Shown piece after piece: positions 1-7,016 of a stretch of DNA of 64,000 bases. The first letter of the stretch is position 1, and each line of letters starts with the position of its first letter. The stretch comes from Streptomyces aidingensis (GTDB lineage: Bacteria > Actinomycetota > Actinomycetes > Streptomycetales > Streptomycetaceae), in NCBI RefSeq assembly GCF_900112355.1, contig NZ_FOLM01000008.1:124001-188000 (forward strand), written 5' to 3'. A program made the position numbers and the translations under genes. Under the pieces are notes generated by a model. That model was given only the letters and a program-made list of their open reading frames with translations, had not been told where the DNA came from and made no database searches.

Positions 1-67
1 TCAGAAAGACGGTGACGGTGTCCTCGGCCCCGGCCGTCATGCGGCCCTTGATGACCTTGCTGCTCAT
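1..67 (-). CDS. DUF4188-type protein, 5' end only (partial)
   Basis: Only the first 22 codons lie in the window; the gene continues past the left edge. It starts at an ATG on the minus strand (complement of 65-67) preceded by a purine-poor stretch. The N-terminus reads MSSKVIKGRMTAGAED followed by TVTVFL. This resembles the opening of DUF4188 proteins, in which a GRMTA-like segment precedes a hydrophobic VVFL strand. DUF4188 proteins are small alpha/beta-barrel-like proteins of unknown function. The gene diverges from a MerR regulator, and I recall this pairing in other actinomycetes. The shared 111-bp gap carries two palindromes, so MerR control is likely. Too short for certainty. Confidence 0.5.
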   Translation of the reverse strand, partial: MSSKVIKGRMTAGAEDTVTVFL

Positions 68-88
68 GGCAACCCCCTGGAAGGTGTG

Positions 89-130
89 GGATAGTGCCGC
101 TATCCATGATTGGATAGTGTCACTCTCCAA
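89..130. promoter_or_regulatory. Tandem MerR-type operators between divergent genes
   Basis: Two near-perfect 17-bp palindromes sit side by side. Site 1 is 89-105 (GGATAGTG-C-CGCTATCC). Site 2 is 112-128 (GGATAGTG-T-CACTCTCC), and its symmetry extends to 110-130 (TTGG...CCAA). Each has one mismatched position per arm. Their centres (97 and 120) are 23 bp apart, about two helical turns. MerR-family dimers typically bind such dyads between promoter elements, so this is the likely target of the adjacent regulator. Which site serves which gene is inferred, not visible. Confidence 0.65.
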
Positions 131-178
131 GGAATTCCGCAAGCCGGGCCCGGGGGAGGCGAGGAAGGGGAGCACGGG

Positions 179-877
179 ATGAGACTGGCGGAGCTGAGCA
201 GACGCAGCGGCGTCTCCGCGGCAACCATCAAGTACTACCTGCGGGAAGGGCTGCTGCCGCCGGGGGAGCGGGTCACCGCCACCCAGGCCGAGTACGGCGC
301 GGAGCATCTGCGCAGGCTGCGGCTGGTGCGGGCGCTGGTGCAGGTGGGCGGGGTGCCGGTGGCGCGGGCCCGCGAGGTGCTCCGCGCGGTGGACGACGCC
401 GGGCAGGACCGGCACGGCCGGCTGGGCGCGGCGGTGTGGGCGCTGCCGCACGGCCCGGAGCCGGAGGAGGACGACCCGGTCACGGCCCTGGCCCGGGAGC
501 GGGCGGCCGAACTGACGGCCCGGCTGGGCGGGAGCGGGCACGGGGAGGGCCAGGCGGAGGGCCCGCCGCACCGGATGCTGGTCTCCGCGCTGGCCGCCCT
601 GCTGCGGCTGGGCTATCCCTGCGAGCTGGAGCAGTTGCTGCCGTACGGCGAACTGGCCGCCCGGCTGGCCGTGCACGACCTGGACGTGATCGAGCGGTAC
701 GAACCGGGGAACGCCCAGGTGGAGGCGGCGGTCGCGCTCACCGTGCTGTACGAGCCGGTACTGCTGGCGCTGCGCCGGCTGGCCCACGCCGCCGAGTCGG
801 AGCGCCGCTACGCGGCACCGGAGCGGCGCCCGCCCGCCGGTCCGGTCAGTCCCGCTGCCGGGGAAGCGGGCCGCTGA
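179..877 (+). CDS. MerR-family transcriptional regulator
   Basis: A 232-residue one-component regulator. Residues 1-70 form the MerR winged-helix DNA-binding domain: RLAELSRRSGVSAATIKYYL is the helix-turn-helix and REGLLPPG the wing. The longer C-terminal part is alpha-helical and shows no recognisable ligand-domain signature. The ATG at 179 was chosen because GAGGAAGGGGAG lies just upstream and the conserved MRLAELS begins there. An in-frame GTG at 110 would fall inside the operator. The 3' end overlaps the convergent SnoaL-like gene by 32 bp. It is divergent from a DUF4188-type gene and probably controls that gene and itself through the paired palindromes at 89-130. The inducer is unknown. 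Confidence 0.85.
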   Translation: MRLAELSRRSGVSAATIKYYLREGLLPPGERVTATQAEYGAEHLRRLRLVRALVQVGGVPVARAREVLRAVDDAGQDRHGRLGAAVWALPHGPEPEEDDPVTALARERAAELTARLGGSGHGEGQAEGPPHRMLVSALAALLRLGYPCELEQLLPYGELAARLAVHDLDVIERYEPGNAQVEAAVALTVLYEPVLLALRRLAHAAESERRYAAPERRPPAGPVSPAAGEAGR

Positions 878-1223
878 AGACCACCATGCTGTCGATGCGC
901 GCGTCCCTGAGGTGCACCATGTCGGTGCCCTCCAGGACGGCCTCGCCGGAGGCGTCGTAATAGGCCCAGCCGTACCGGGCCCATTCGCCGGGGGCGTCCA
1001 CCGCCGTGGTGCGCACGATCCGGCCGGGCCCGCGCGGATGCCCGCGCAGCGAGTTCATGAATCCCTCGACCGACAGCAGCCCCTCGGTGCGGCCCAGCGG
1101 GCCCCAGAAGACCACGTCCGGGGTGAATGCCTGGAGCAGCAGGTCCGTCATGCGTTCGGAGGTGCGGGCGTTGAAGGCGGCGAGAAAGATGTCCACCGCT
1201 TCCTGGGCGGGATTCTCCGGCAT
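846..1223 (-). CDS. SnoaL-like / NTF2-fold protein
   Basis: A 125-residue protein with the size and pattern of the SnoaL/NTF2 alpha+beta cone fold. An N-terminal helix (QEAVDIFLAAFNA, residues 6-18) is followed by short strands such as PDVVFWGPLGR and, near the C-terminus, IDSMVVFSG. Family members include small cyclases, isomerases and many stress proteins, so the reaction cannot be named. It is transcribed toward merR and overlaps it tail-to-tail by 32 bp. No signal peptide or membrane segment is seen. Its start is an ATG at 1223. It appears monocistronic. Confidence 0.65.
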   Translation of the reverse strand: MPENPAQEAVDIFLAAFNARTSERMTDLLLQAFTPDVVFWGPLGRTEGLLSVEGFMNSLRGHPRGPGRIVRTTAVDAPGEWARYGWAYYDASGEAVLEGTDMVHLRDARIDSMVVFSGPLPRQRD

Positions 1224-1264
1224 CCGTCCACGCTAGCAGGGCACCCCGCCCCCGGTCCCCGGTG

Positions 1265-1996
1265 TCAGGCGGGACCGCGCCTGAGGGCCTCGGTGAGCCG
1301 GCCGGCCGACTCCAGCAGGGCCTGGGCGTGCATCCGGCCCGGATGACGGGTGAGGCGCTCGATGGGGCCGGAGACCGACACCGCCGCCACCACGCGGTTG
1401 GACGGACCGCGCACCGGGGCCGAGACCGAGGCCACCCCGGGCTCCCGCTCGCCCACCGACTGCGCCCAGCCCCGGCGCCGCACCCCGGACAGCGCGGTGG
1501 CCGTGAAGCGGGCGCCCTGGAGACCGGCGTGCAGCCGCTCCGGCTCCTCCCAGGCCATCAGCACCTGGGCCGCCGAGCCGGCCTTCATCGGCAGCGTGGA
1601 GCCCACGGGCACCGTGTCCCGCAGGCCGGAGAGCCGCTCCGCGGCGGCCACACAGATCCGCATGTCGCCCTGGCGCCGGTAGAGCTGCGCGCTCTCCCCC
1701 GTGACATCGCGCAGATGCGCCAGCACCGGACCGGCGGCGGCCAGCAGCCGGTCCTCGCCCGCCGCCGCGGCCAGCTCCGCCAGCCGCGGTCCCAGCACAA
1801 AACGTCCCTGCATGTCGCGGGCGAGCAGCCGGTGGTGCTCCAGCGCGACGGCCATCCGGTGGGCCGTCGGCCGGGCGAGGCCGGTCGCCGCGACCAGTCC
1901 TGCCAGCGTGGCCGGTCCGGACTCCAGCGCGCTGAGTACGAGAGCGGCCTTGTCAAGGACGCCGACGCCGCTGGAGCCGCCACTGTTCGTGTCCAT
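1265..1996 (-). CDS. ndgR: IclR-family regulator of leucine biosynthesis, NdgR
   Basis: A 243-residue IclR-type regulator. The winged helix-turn-helix occupies roughly residues 12-75 (PATLAGLVAATGLARPTAHR), followed by an IclR effector domain from about 80. Its position divergent from leuCD is the diagnostic context for NdgR (AreB), which is known in Streptomyces to control leucine and other amino-acid biosynthesis and to affect growth and antibiotic output. The ATG at 1996 was chosen over longer in-frame options because the family begins there and a promoter ends 6 bp upstream. The mRNA is probably leaderless. A TCACA-G-TGTGA palindrome lies inside the promoter spacer, which implies autoregulation. 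Confidence 0.93.
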   Translation of the reverse strand: MDTNSGGSSGVGVLDKAALVLSALESGPATLAGLVAATGLARPTAHRMAVALEHHRLLARDMQGRFVLGPRLAELAAAAGEDRLLAAAGPVLAHLRDVTGESAQLYRRQGDMRICVAAAERLSGLRDTVPVGSTLPMKAGSAAQVLMAWEEPERLHAGLQGARFTATALSGVRRRGWAQSVGEREPGVASVSAPVRGPSNRVVAAVSVSGPIERLTRHPGRMHAQALLESAGRLTEALRRGPA

Positions 1997-2002
1997 GCGT
2001 CG

Positions 2003-2031
2003 ATACTCGCGTCTCACAGTGTGAAACGCAA
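2003..2031 (-). promoter_or_regulatory. ndgR promoter with embedded palindrome
   Basis: Read on the minus strand, TTGCGT (2026-2031) and GAGTAT (2003-2008) are separated by 17 bp, a good housekeeping promoter. The -10 ends 6 bp before the ndgR ATG, so the transcript is probably leaderless. The spacer contains TCACA-G-TGTGA (2014-2024), a perfect five-base-arm palindrome in the position expected for an IclR/NdgR repressor site. The shared 266-bp gap also feeds leuC. The site's identity is inferred from location and symmetry. Confidence 0.6.
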
Positions 2032-2262
2032 GTTCGTTTTCGCCGCGAAGGCGCCACCCTGGCTGTGGCGGTCCGCACAGCACCGGCAGCCGGCCCGGCG
2101 CCGGAGAGCGGTGCACGGGGAGCGGACGGCGGCCTCGGACCGCCGCACATCTCCCGGGCGATCCCGCGGGTGCTCCCGGCGGGGATCACCGGCATCCGGG
2201 ACCAAGGCATCCACCGACTTCGAGGTGAGGCCCGGCGACGCTGCTGGGCCGGAGGGAAAGCG

Positions 2263-3693
2263 ATGGGACGGACACTGGCGGAGAAGGTCTGGGACGACCA
2301 TGTCGTCCGGCACGCCGAGGGCGAGCCCGACCTGCTCTATATCGATCTCCATCTGCTGCACGAGGTGACCAGTCCGCAGGCGTTCGACGGCCTGCGCAAG
2401 AGCGGTCGCACCGTGCGGCGCACCGACCTGACCATCGCCACCGAGGACCACAACACCCCCACGATCGACATCGACAAGCCCATCGCCGACCCGGTCTCCC
2501 GCACCCAGCTGGAGACCCTGCGCAAGAACTGCGCGGACTTCGGCGTCCGGCTGCACCCGCTGGGCGACACCGAGCAGGGCGTGGTGCACGTGGTCGGCCC
2601 GCAGCTCGGCCTGACCCAGCCCGGCATGACCGTGGTCTGCGGCGACAGCCACACCTCCACCCACGGCGCCTTCGGCGCGCTCGCCTTCGGCATCGGCACC
2701 AGCCAGGTCGAGCATGTGCTGGCCACCCAGACGCTGCCCATGGCCCCGTTCCGGACCATGGCCATCACCGTGCGCGGCGAACTCCCCGCCGACGTCACCG
2801 CCAAGGACATCATCCTGGCCATCATCGCGCGGATCGGCACCGGCGGTGGCCAGGGCTATGTCATCGAGTACCGGGGCGAGGCCATCGAGAAGCTCTCGAT
2901 GGAAGCCCGGATGACCATCTGCAACATGTCGATCGAGGCCGGTGCCCGGGCCGGCATGATCGCCCCGGACGAGACCACCTTCGCCTACCTCAAGGACCGC
3001 CCGCACGCCCCGCAGGGCGCGGACTGGGACGCCGCGGTGGCCTACTGGAAGACCCTGCGCACCGACGAGGACGCCGTCTTCGACCACGAGGTGGTGCTGG
3101 ACGCGGCCGAACTGGCGCCGTTCGTCACCTGGGGCACCAACCCCGGGCAGGGCGCGCCGCTGTCCGCCGCCGTGCCGGACCCGGCCTCCTTCGAGGACCC
3201 CAGTGCCCGGCTGGCCGCCGAGAAGGCGCTGGAGTACATGGGCCTGTCGGCCGGCACCCCGCTGCGCCAGATCGCGGTGGACACCGTCTTCGTGGGCTCC
3301 TGCACCAACGGCCGGATCGAGGACCTGCGCAACGCCGCCGCCGTGCTGCGCGGCCGGAGGGTCGCCGACGGGGTCCGGATGCTGGTGGTCCCCGGCTCGG
3401 TACGGGTGGCGCTGCAGGCCGTGGACGAGGGCCTGGACACGGTCTTCAAGGAGGCCGGGGCCGAGTGGCGGCACGCGGGCTGCTCGATGTGTCTGGGCAT
3501 GAACCCGGACCAGCTCAAGCCCGGCGAGCGGTCCGCCTCCACCTCCAACCGCAACTTCGAGGGGCGGCAGGGCAAGGGCGGCCGGACCCATCTGGTCTCG
3601 CCCCAGGTGGCCGCGGCCACCGCGGTCCTGGGTCACCTGGCCTCCCCGGCCGATCTGTCCGATGCCGCCGTCGCCACCCCCGCGGGAGTCTGA
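2263..3693 (+). CDS. leuC: 3-isopropylmalate dehydratase large subunit
   Basis: LeuC (476 residues) with LeuD isomerises 2-isopropylmalate to 3-isopropylmalate in leucine synthesis. It carries the aconitase-family [4Fe-4S] ligands: a cysteine in VFVGSCTNGR (about residue 347) and the pair in CSMCLGMNPD (about 407 and 410). GDSHTSTHGAFGALAFGIGT is the substrate-site signature. The ATG at 2263 is preceded by GGAGGGAAAG with a 7-base spacing. Open sequence upstream of it is leader, not protein. leuD follows after 6 bases, so the two are co-transcribed. NdgR, encoded divergently, is the likely regulator. Length and motifs are normal. Confidence 0.98.
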   Translation: MGRTLAEKVWDDHVVRHAEGEPDLLYIDLHLLHEVTSPQAFDGLRKSGRTVRRTDLTIATEDHNTPTIDIDKPIADPVSRTQLETLRKNCADFGVRLHPLGDTEQGVVHVVGPQLGLTQPGMTVVCGDSHTSTHGAFGALAFGIGTSQVEHVLATQTLPMAPFRTMAITVRGELPADVTAKDIILAIIARIGTGGGQGYVIEYRGEAIEKLSMEARMTICNMSIEAGARAGMIAPDETTFAYLKDRPHAPQGADWDAAVAYWKTLRTDEDAVFDHEVVLDAAELAPFVTWGTNPGQGAPLSAAVPDPASFEDPSARLAAEKALEYMGLSAGTPLRQIAVDTVFVGSCTNGRIEDLRNAAAVLRGRRVADGVRMLVVPGSVRVALQAVDEGLDTVFKEAGAEWRHAGCSMCLGMNPDQLKPGERSASTSNRNFEGRQGKGGRTHLVSPQVAAATAVLGHLASPADLSDAAVATPAGV

Positions 3694-3699
3694 ACCGTC

Positions 3700-4305
3700 A
3701 TGGAAGCCTTCACCACGCACACCGGCCGGGCCGTTCCGCTGCGCCGCAGCAATGTGGACACCGACCAGATCATCCCCGCCCACTGGCTGAAGAAGGTCAC
3801 CCGGGACGGGTTCGAGGACGGGCTGTTCGAGGCCTGGCGCAAGGACCCGGAGTTCGTGCTCAACCGGCCCGAGCGGCAGGGCGCCACGGTGCTGGTGGCC
3901 GGTCCCGACTTCGGCACCGGCTCCTCCCGCGAGCACGCCGTCTGGGCGCTGCAGAACTACGGCTTCAAGGCCGTGATCTCCTCCCGCTTCGCCGACATCT
4001 TCCGGGGCAACTCGCTGAAGAACGGCCTGCTCACGGTGGTGCTGCCGCAGCCGGTGGTGGACGGGCTGTGGGCGCTGACCGAGGCCGACGCGGAGCTCGC
4101 GGTCACGGTCGACCTGGTGGCCCGCAAGGTGACCGCCGGCCAGGGCGAGCGGCGCGTCGAGGCCCCGTTCGAGCTGGACGAGAACGCCCGCTGGCGGCTG
4201 CTGGAAGGGCTGGACGACATCAGCCTCACCCTGCGCCACGAGGACGACATCGCGGCCTACGAGGGCGGGCGTCCCGCCTTCAAACCGCGCACCCTGGCCG
4301 GCTGA
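3700..4305 (+). CDS. leuD: 3-isopropylmalate dehydratase small subunit
   Basis: LeuD (201 residues) is the swivelling small subunit that closes the active site of isopropylmalate isomerase. The typical NVDTDQIIPA motif is at residues 18-27. The substrate-recognition segment GPDFGTGSSREHAVWAL is near 68-84. SSRFADIFRGNSLKNGLL is the usual family signature. It begins 6 bases after the leuC stop and is translated from the same mRNA. A strong hairpin 36 bases after its stop (4341-4379) probably ends the operon. Confidence 0.98.
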   Translation: MEAFTTHTGRAVPLRRSNVDTDQIIPAHWLKKVTRDGFEDGLFEAWRKDPEFVLNRPERQGATVLVAGPDFGTGSSREHAVWALQNYGFKAVISSRFADIFRGNSLKNGLLTVVLPQPVVDGLWALTEADAELAVTVDLVARKVTAGQGERRVEAPFELDENARWRLLEGLDDISLTLRHEDDIAAYEGGRPAFKPRTLAG

Positions 4306-4640
4306 GCCTCCGCTCGTCCGGGCCCGTCACCCCTGCCGGCCGCGCCGGCGTGGAACCACAGCGGTTCCGCGCCGGCGCGACGCGTTTCCGGCTCCGCGCG
4401 CCGCCGCGGGCCGCGACGCGCCGAACGGTACGGCGGGAAACGGCGATTTCCGGCCATCCGGAGACCTCCCGCCCGGCCCCGCCGGACCCGTGCACCCGGC
4501 GCTGAGCTGGTGCTGAACCCCTCCTGGAATCCGGCGAATTACGCACTGTGCCCCCTGCGACTCGGTGGGGGGCACACGCGTATGGTGAGTCGTTGAGGCA
4601 CAACCGGGCGACAACTCACCCGTGATGGCACAATTGGTGC
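4306..4640. other. Intergenic region leuD to 4641 gene
   Basis: About 335 bp without a convincing gene. It holds the leuCD terminator (4341-4379) and then the upstream region of the next small gene, where I could not assign a promoter with confidence. Short open frames on both strands here are shadows of the base composition. Confidence 0.6.
4341..4379 (+). terminator. leuCD terminator hairpin
   Basis: Two 17-base arms (4341-4357 and 4363-4379) pair with one G-U position around a 5-base loop (ACAGC). There is no U-tract, as is usual in high-GC actinobacteria. Its place 36 bases after leuD supports a terminator role. Confidence 0.75.
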
Positions 4641-5018
4641 ATGGAACGCGACGGTCAACTCCAGCTCTACGACCTCGTCGCCGCCCGGCTGAAAGAAGCC
4701 CACGAGCGGGTGCGCCGGCTGGACGTCCCCGAGGACGTGCGGCGGGCCTTGGCTCACCGGCTGCTGGTCATCACGGCCGCCGCCAAGCAGGACCTGGGCG
4801 GTGCCGCCCGCCGGCTGGAGCGGCTGCTGGAGGGCATCGACGGGGAGACCGGAGAGGCCGCCGCCGTCCTCGCGGACGACCGGACCGGCCGGGACGACGG
4901 GAGTGAGGCAAGCGGCAAGAGCGGCAACGTCGGCAACGTCGGCAACAGCGGCAACAGCGGCAACAGCGGCAACAGCGGCAAGGAGGACAGCCGGGACGGA
5001 GAGCGGCGGGAGGAGTGA
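4641..5018 (+). CDS. Conserved small protein with Gly-Asn-Ser repeats
   Basis: A 125-residue protein of unknown function. Residues 1-75 look like a helical bundle (RLKEAHERVRRLDVPEDVRR, then LAHRLLVITAAAKQDL and a third helix LERLLEGID). Similar helical proteins lie upstream of hupS in Streptomyces as I recall. The tail, from about residue 92, is a run of three-residue repeats (GNV, GNV, GNS x4) encoded by tandem 9-bp units at about 4921-4978, followed by a charged end. No signal peptide or membrane segment is visible, so it should be cytoplasmic. The ATG at 4641 has no strong Shine-Dalgarno. Repeat number is likely to vary among strains. Confidence 0.65.
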   Translation: MERDGQLQLYDLVAARLKEAHERVRRLDVPEDVRRALAHRLLVITAAAKQDLGGAARRLERLLEGIDGETGEAAAVLADDRTGRDDGSEASGKSGNVGNVGNSGNSGNSGNSGKEDSRDGERREE

Positions 5019-5115
5019 CGCGCGGTGCCGGCACGGCCGCCGCGGGGGCGGCGGCGAACGGGCGCTGTGCGGGCCCAGTTCGTTGCGACACCAGGGTGAT
5101 TCGTCCGTTTCACGT

Positions 5116-5144
5116 TTGATTTGCGGTATATATCTGCCTAGCGT
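5116..5144 (+). promoter_or_regulatory. hupS promoter
   Basis: TTGATT (5116-5121) and TAGCGT (5139-5144) are separated by exactly 17 bp within the only notably AT-rich stretch of this gap. This is a typical vegetative (HrdB-type) promoter. It predicts an untranslated leader of about 95 bases before the hupS GTG. Confidence 0.7.
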
Positions 5145-5247
5145 GCGAAAAAGCTTGAGCACATTGGCGCAGTTCCAGGCCAGTTCCATGCGCCCGGTTG
5201 CAGGCACTCCGGGCACATTCGTTCAGTAATGTTCCGAAGGGGAAGAC

Positions 5248-5826
5248 GTGAACAAGGCACAGCTCGTCGAAGCGATTGCCGACAAGCTGGGCGGCCGGCA
5301 GCAGGCCGCACAGGCAGTCGACATCGTGCTCGATGCCATCATCAGGGCGGTGGTTGCCGGTGAGCGGGTGTCCGTGACCGGCTTCGGCTCGTTCGAGAAG
5401 GTCGAGCGCCCGGCCCGCTACGCCCGGAACCCGCAGACCGGTGAACGGGTGCGGGTCAAGAAGACCTCCGTGCCGCGCTTCCGCGCCGGGCAGGGCTTCA
5501 AGGACCTGGTGGCCGGGTCCAAGAAGCTGCCCAAGCACGATGTCGCGGTGAAGAAGGCGCCCAAGGGCAGCCTGTCCGGCGGCACCACCACCAAGAAGGC
5601 CGCCACCAAGAAGGCGGCGGCAAAGAAGACCACCGCCGCCAAGAAGGCGGCGGCGAAGAAGGCACCCGCCAAGACCGCGGCCAAGAAGGCCCCGGCCAAG
5701 GCCGCGGCCAAGAAGGCACCCGCCAAGAAGTCCCCCGCCAAGAAGGCCGCGGCCAAGAAGGCCCCGGCGAAGAAGGCGACGGCCCGCAAGAGCCCCGCCA
5801 AGAAGGCCACGGCCCGGAACCGGTGA
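5248..5826 (+). CDS. hupS: Two-domain histone-like nucleoid protein HupS
   Basis: A 192-residue DNA-binding protein. Residues 1-94 are a standard HU domain (MNKAQLVEAIADKLGG..., with the DNA-embracing arm around NPQTGERVRVKKTSVPRF). From about residue 105 the rest is a Lys/Ala/Pro tail built on KKAPAKK/KKAAAKK units, like the C-terminal tail of mycobacterial HupB and eukaryotic H1. In S. coelicolor HupS is linked to spore nucleoid compaction. The start is a GTG at 5248 after GAAGGGGAAGAC. It is monocistronic with its own promoter at 5116. The tail is somewhat shorter than in the S. coelicolor protein. Confidence 0.96.
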   Translation: MNKAQLVEAIADKLGGRQQAAQAVDIVLDAIIRAVVAGERVSVTGFGSFEKVERPARYARNPQTGERVRVKKTSVPRFRAGQGFKDLVAGSKKLPKHDVAVKKAPKGSLSGGTTTKKAATKKAAAKKTTAAKKAAAKKAPAKTAAKKAPAKAAAKKAPAKKSPAKKAAAKKAPAKKATARKSPAKKATARNR

Positions 5827-5852
5827 CGTGCCCGTCCCGTCCACCACGGCTG

Positions 5853-5882
5853 TGTGACCTGCATGTGCCGAGCCGCTAGGCT
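5853..5882 (+). promoter_or_regulatory. Promoter of the 5889 gene (leaderless)
   Basis: TGTGAC (5853-5858), an 18-bp spacer, and TAGGCT (5877-5882). The -10 ends 6 bp before the ATG at 5889, so transcription should begin at or next to the start codon. Confidence 0.55.
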
Positions 5883-5888
5883 CAGTGC

Positions 5889-6101
5889 ATGCAGGCCACC
5901 GCATACACCTTCGACGCCGGGACCGGACGCGGCAGCGTACTGCTGGACGACGGCACGCCGATGGAGTTCGGGGCCGACGCCTTCCGGGCGGGCGGCCTGC
6001 GGCTGCTGCGCCCCGGCCAGCGGGTGCGCATCGAACTGGAAGGCGGCGACGACGGCGACGGCCCGCGCCGCATCACCCGCGTGACGCTCCACACCTTCTG
6101 A
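5889..6101 (+). CDS. Small cold-shock-like beta protein
   Basis: A 70-residue protein of cold-shock size. It has strands of the type QATAYTFDAGTGRGSVLLDD (residues 2-21), a VRIELEGGDDG turn and a final ITRVTLHTF strand. The opening and the position of GRG resemble an OB-fold/CSD protein. However, the aromatic RNP1 and RNP2 RNA-binding patches of true CspA proteins are missing, so nucleic-acid binding is only a possibility. There is no ribosome-binding site, and a -10 hexamer sits 6 bp upstream, which fits leaderless translation. Its last 29 bp overlap the end of convergent cofC. Confidence 0.7.
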   Translation: MQATAYTFDAGTGRGSVLLDDGTPMEFGADAFRAGGLRLLRPGQRVRIELEGGDDGDGPRRITRVTLHTF

Positions 6102-6831
6102 ACGCGCCGAACGCTTCCCCGCCGTGCCCGCACACCGCGGCGGTGGTGTGCGGTCCCGCCCCCAGGGCCAGCGCCGCCCGCAGATCGTCCCCCGTGTCCA
6201 CGTCCTGCCGGGCGCCGGCCACGCCGGGCGGCGCCAGTTCCACCGCGCCCGACGCCAGATGACGCGCCCGCGAGTGCGGGCCGAACGCCGGCGCCGGCTC
6301 CGTCCCCGGTGCCACCGCCAGCAGCGTGGTGCCGCTGCCCGCCGCGTCGGCCAGAAAGCTCCTGGCATGCCCGGCCGCGGCGCCCAGCACCCGGGCCAGC
6401 TCCTCCGGACGCAGCGCCGGCAGATCCGCGTTGAGCGCCGCCACCGGCGCCCGCCCGCCCCGCGCACCCGACGGTCCCGCGCCCGCGCGTACGGCGCGCA
6501 CCCCGTGCGTCACCGCCGCGTTGAGCCCGCGCCCCGGACCGTCCGGCAGCACCGCCACCCGGCCCTCCGGCACGCCCGTCCCGCCCGGCGGTCCGCCCAG
6601 CCCTCGCAGCCGTTCCCCGGCCGCCGGGTCCTCGGTGACCACCAGCACCCCGGCGACCGCCGGGCAGCGCAGCGCCGCCGCGACCGTGTCCAGGGCGAAG
6701 GCCAGGGCCAGCGCCGGGCGCAGCTCGTCCCCGGCCGCGGCGGCCAGCCGGCTCTTCGCCAGCCGCAGCGGCTTGAGCGGCACCACCAGCACCCAGCCGT
6801 CCCCTGCCTCGCGCACCGGGCCATTCTGCAC
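6073..6831 (-). CDS. cofC: Phosphoenolpyruvate/2-phospholactate guanylyltransferase
   Basis: CofC (FbiD), 252 residues, activates 2-phospholactate or, in actinobacteria, phosphoenolpyruvate with GTP to begin coenzyme F420 side-chain synthesis. The nucleotidyltransferase fold is seen in VVPLKPLRLAKSRLA (residues 15-29), where the KPLxxAKSRL segment binds GTP. It is also seen in the acidic LNADLPAL (about 132-139) and in RQDVDTGDDL near the C-terminus. The other F420 genes are not nearby, which is usual in Streptomyces. It runs opposite to both neighbours and overlaps the 5889 gene by 29 bp tail-to-tail. Confidence 0.92.
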   Translation of the reverse strand: MQNGPVREAGDGWVLVVPLKPLRLAKSRLAAAAGDELRPALALAFALDTVAAALRCPAVAGVLVVTEDPAAGERLRGLGGPPGGTGVPEGRVAVLPDGPGRGLNAAVTHGVRAVRAGAGPSGARGGRAPVAALNADLPALRPEELARVLGAAAGHARSFLADAAGSGTTLLAVAPGTEPAPAFGPHSRARHLASGAVELAPPGVAGARQDVDTGDDLRAALALGAGPHTTAAVCGHGGEAFGAFRRCGASRG

Positions 6832-7016
6832 GGTTGGGGAGGCTGCCCACGGCCGCCACCCGGGACCCCGCTGCCCGGCGCGCGGTGGTTAGGGTGCTGT
6901 GATCCCGGCGCGGCGGCGGCGGTCCGGCCGCTGGACAGCCCGGGACCCCGGGGCGAGACTTGTGCGGCTGTCCGCAGCAGTACCGCCGCAGCAGCGCAAA
7001 AGGAGATGGTGTCCGA

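Noticed and set aside
2032..2262. Possible leucine attenuator or T-box ahead of leuC
   Set aside because: I found no run of leucine codons in a leader peptide and no T-box sequence such as the conserved AGGGTGG block. GC-rich hairpins alone are not enough.
2014..4239. A 741-codon minus-strand frame opposite leuC and leuD
   Set aside because: Low-complexity translation, no family features, and it covers the clearly real leuCD pair.
6832..7016. TAGGGT hexamer at 6890 as promoter of the acyltransferase gene
   Set aside because: No acceptable -35 at 16-19 bp, so I left it as a possibility only.
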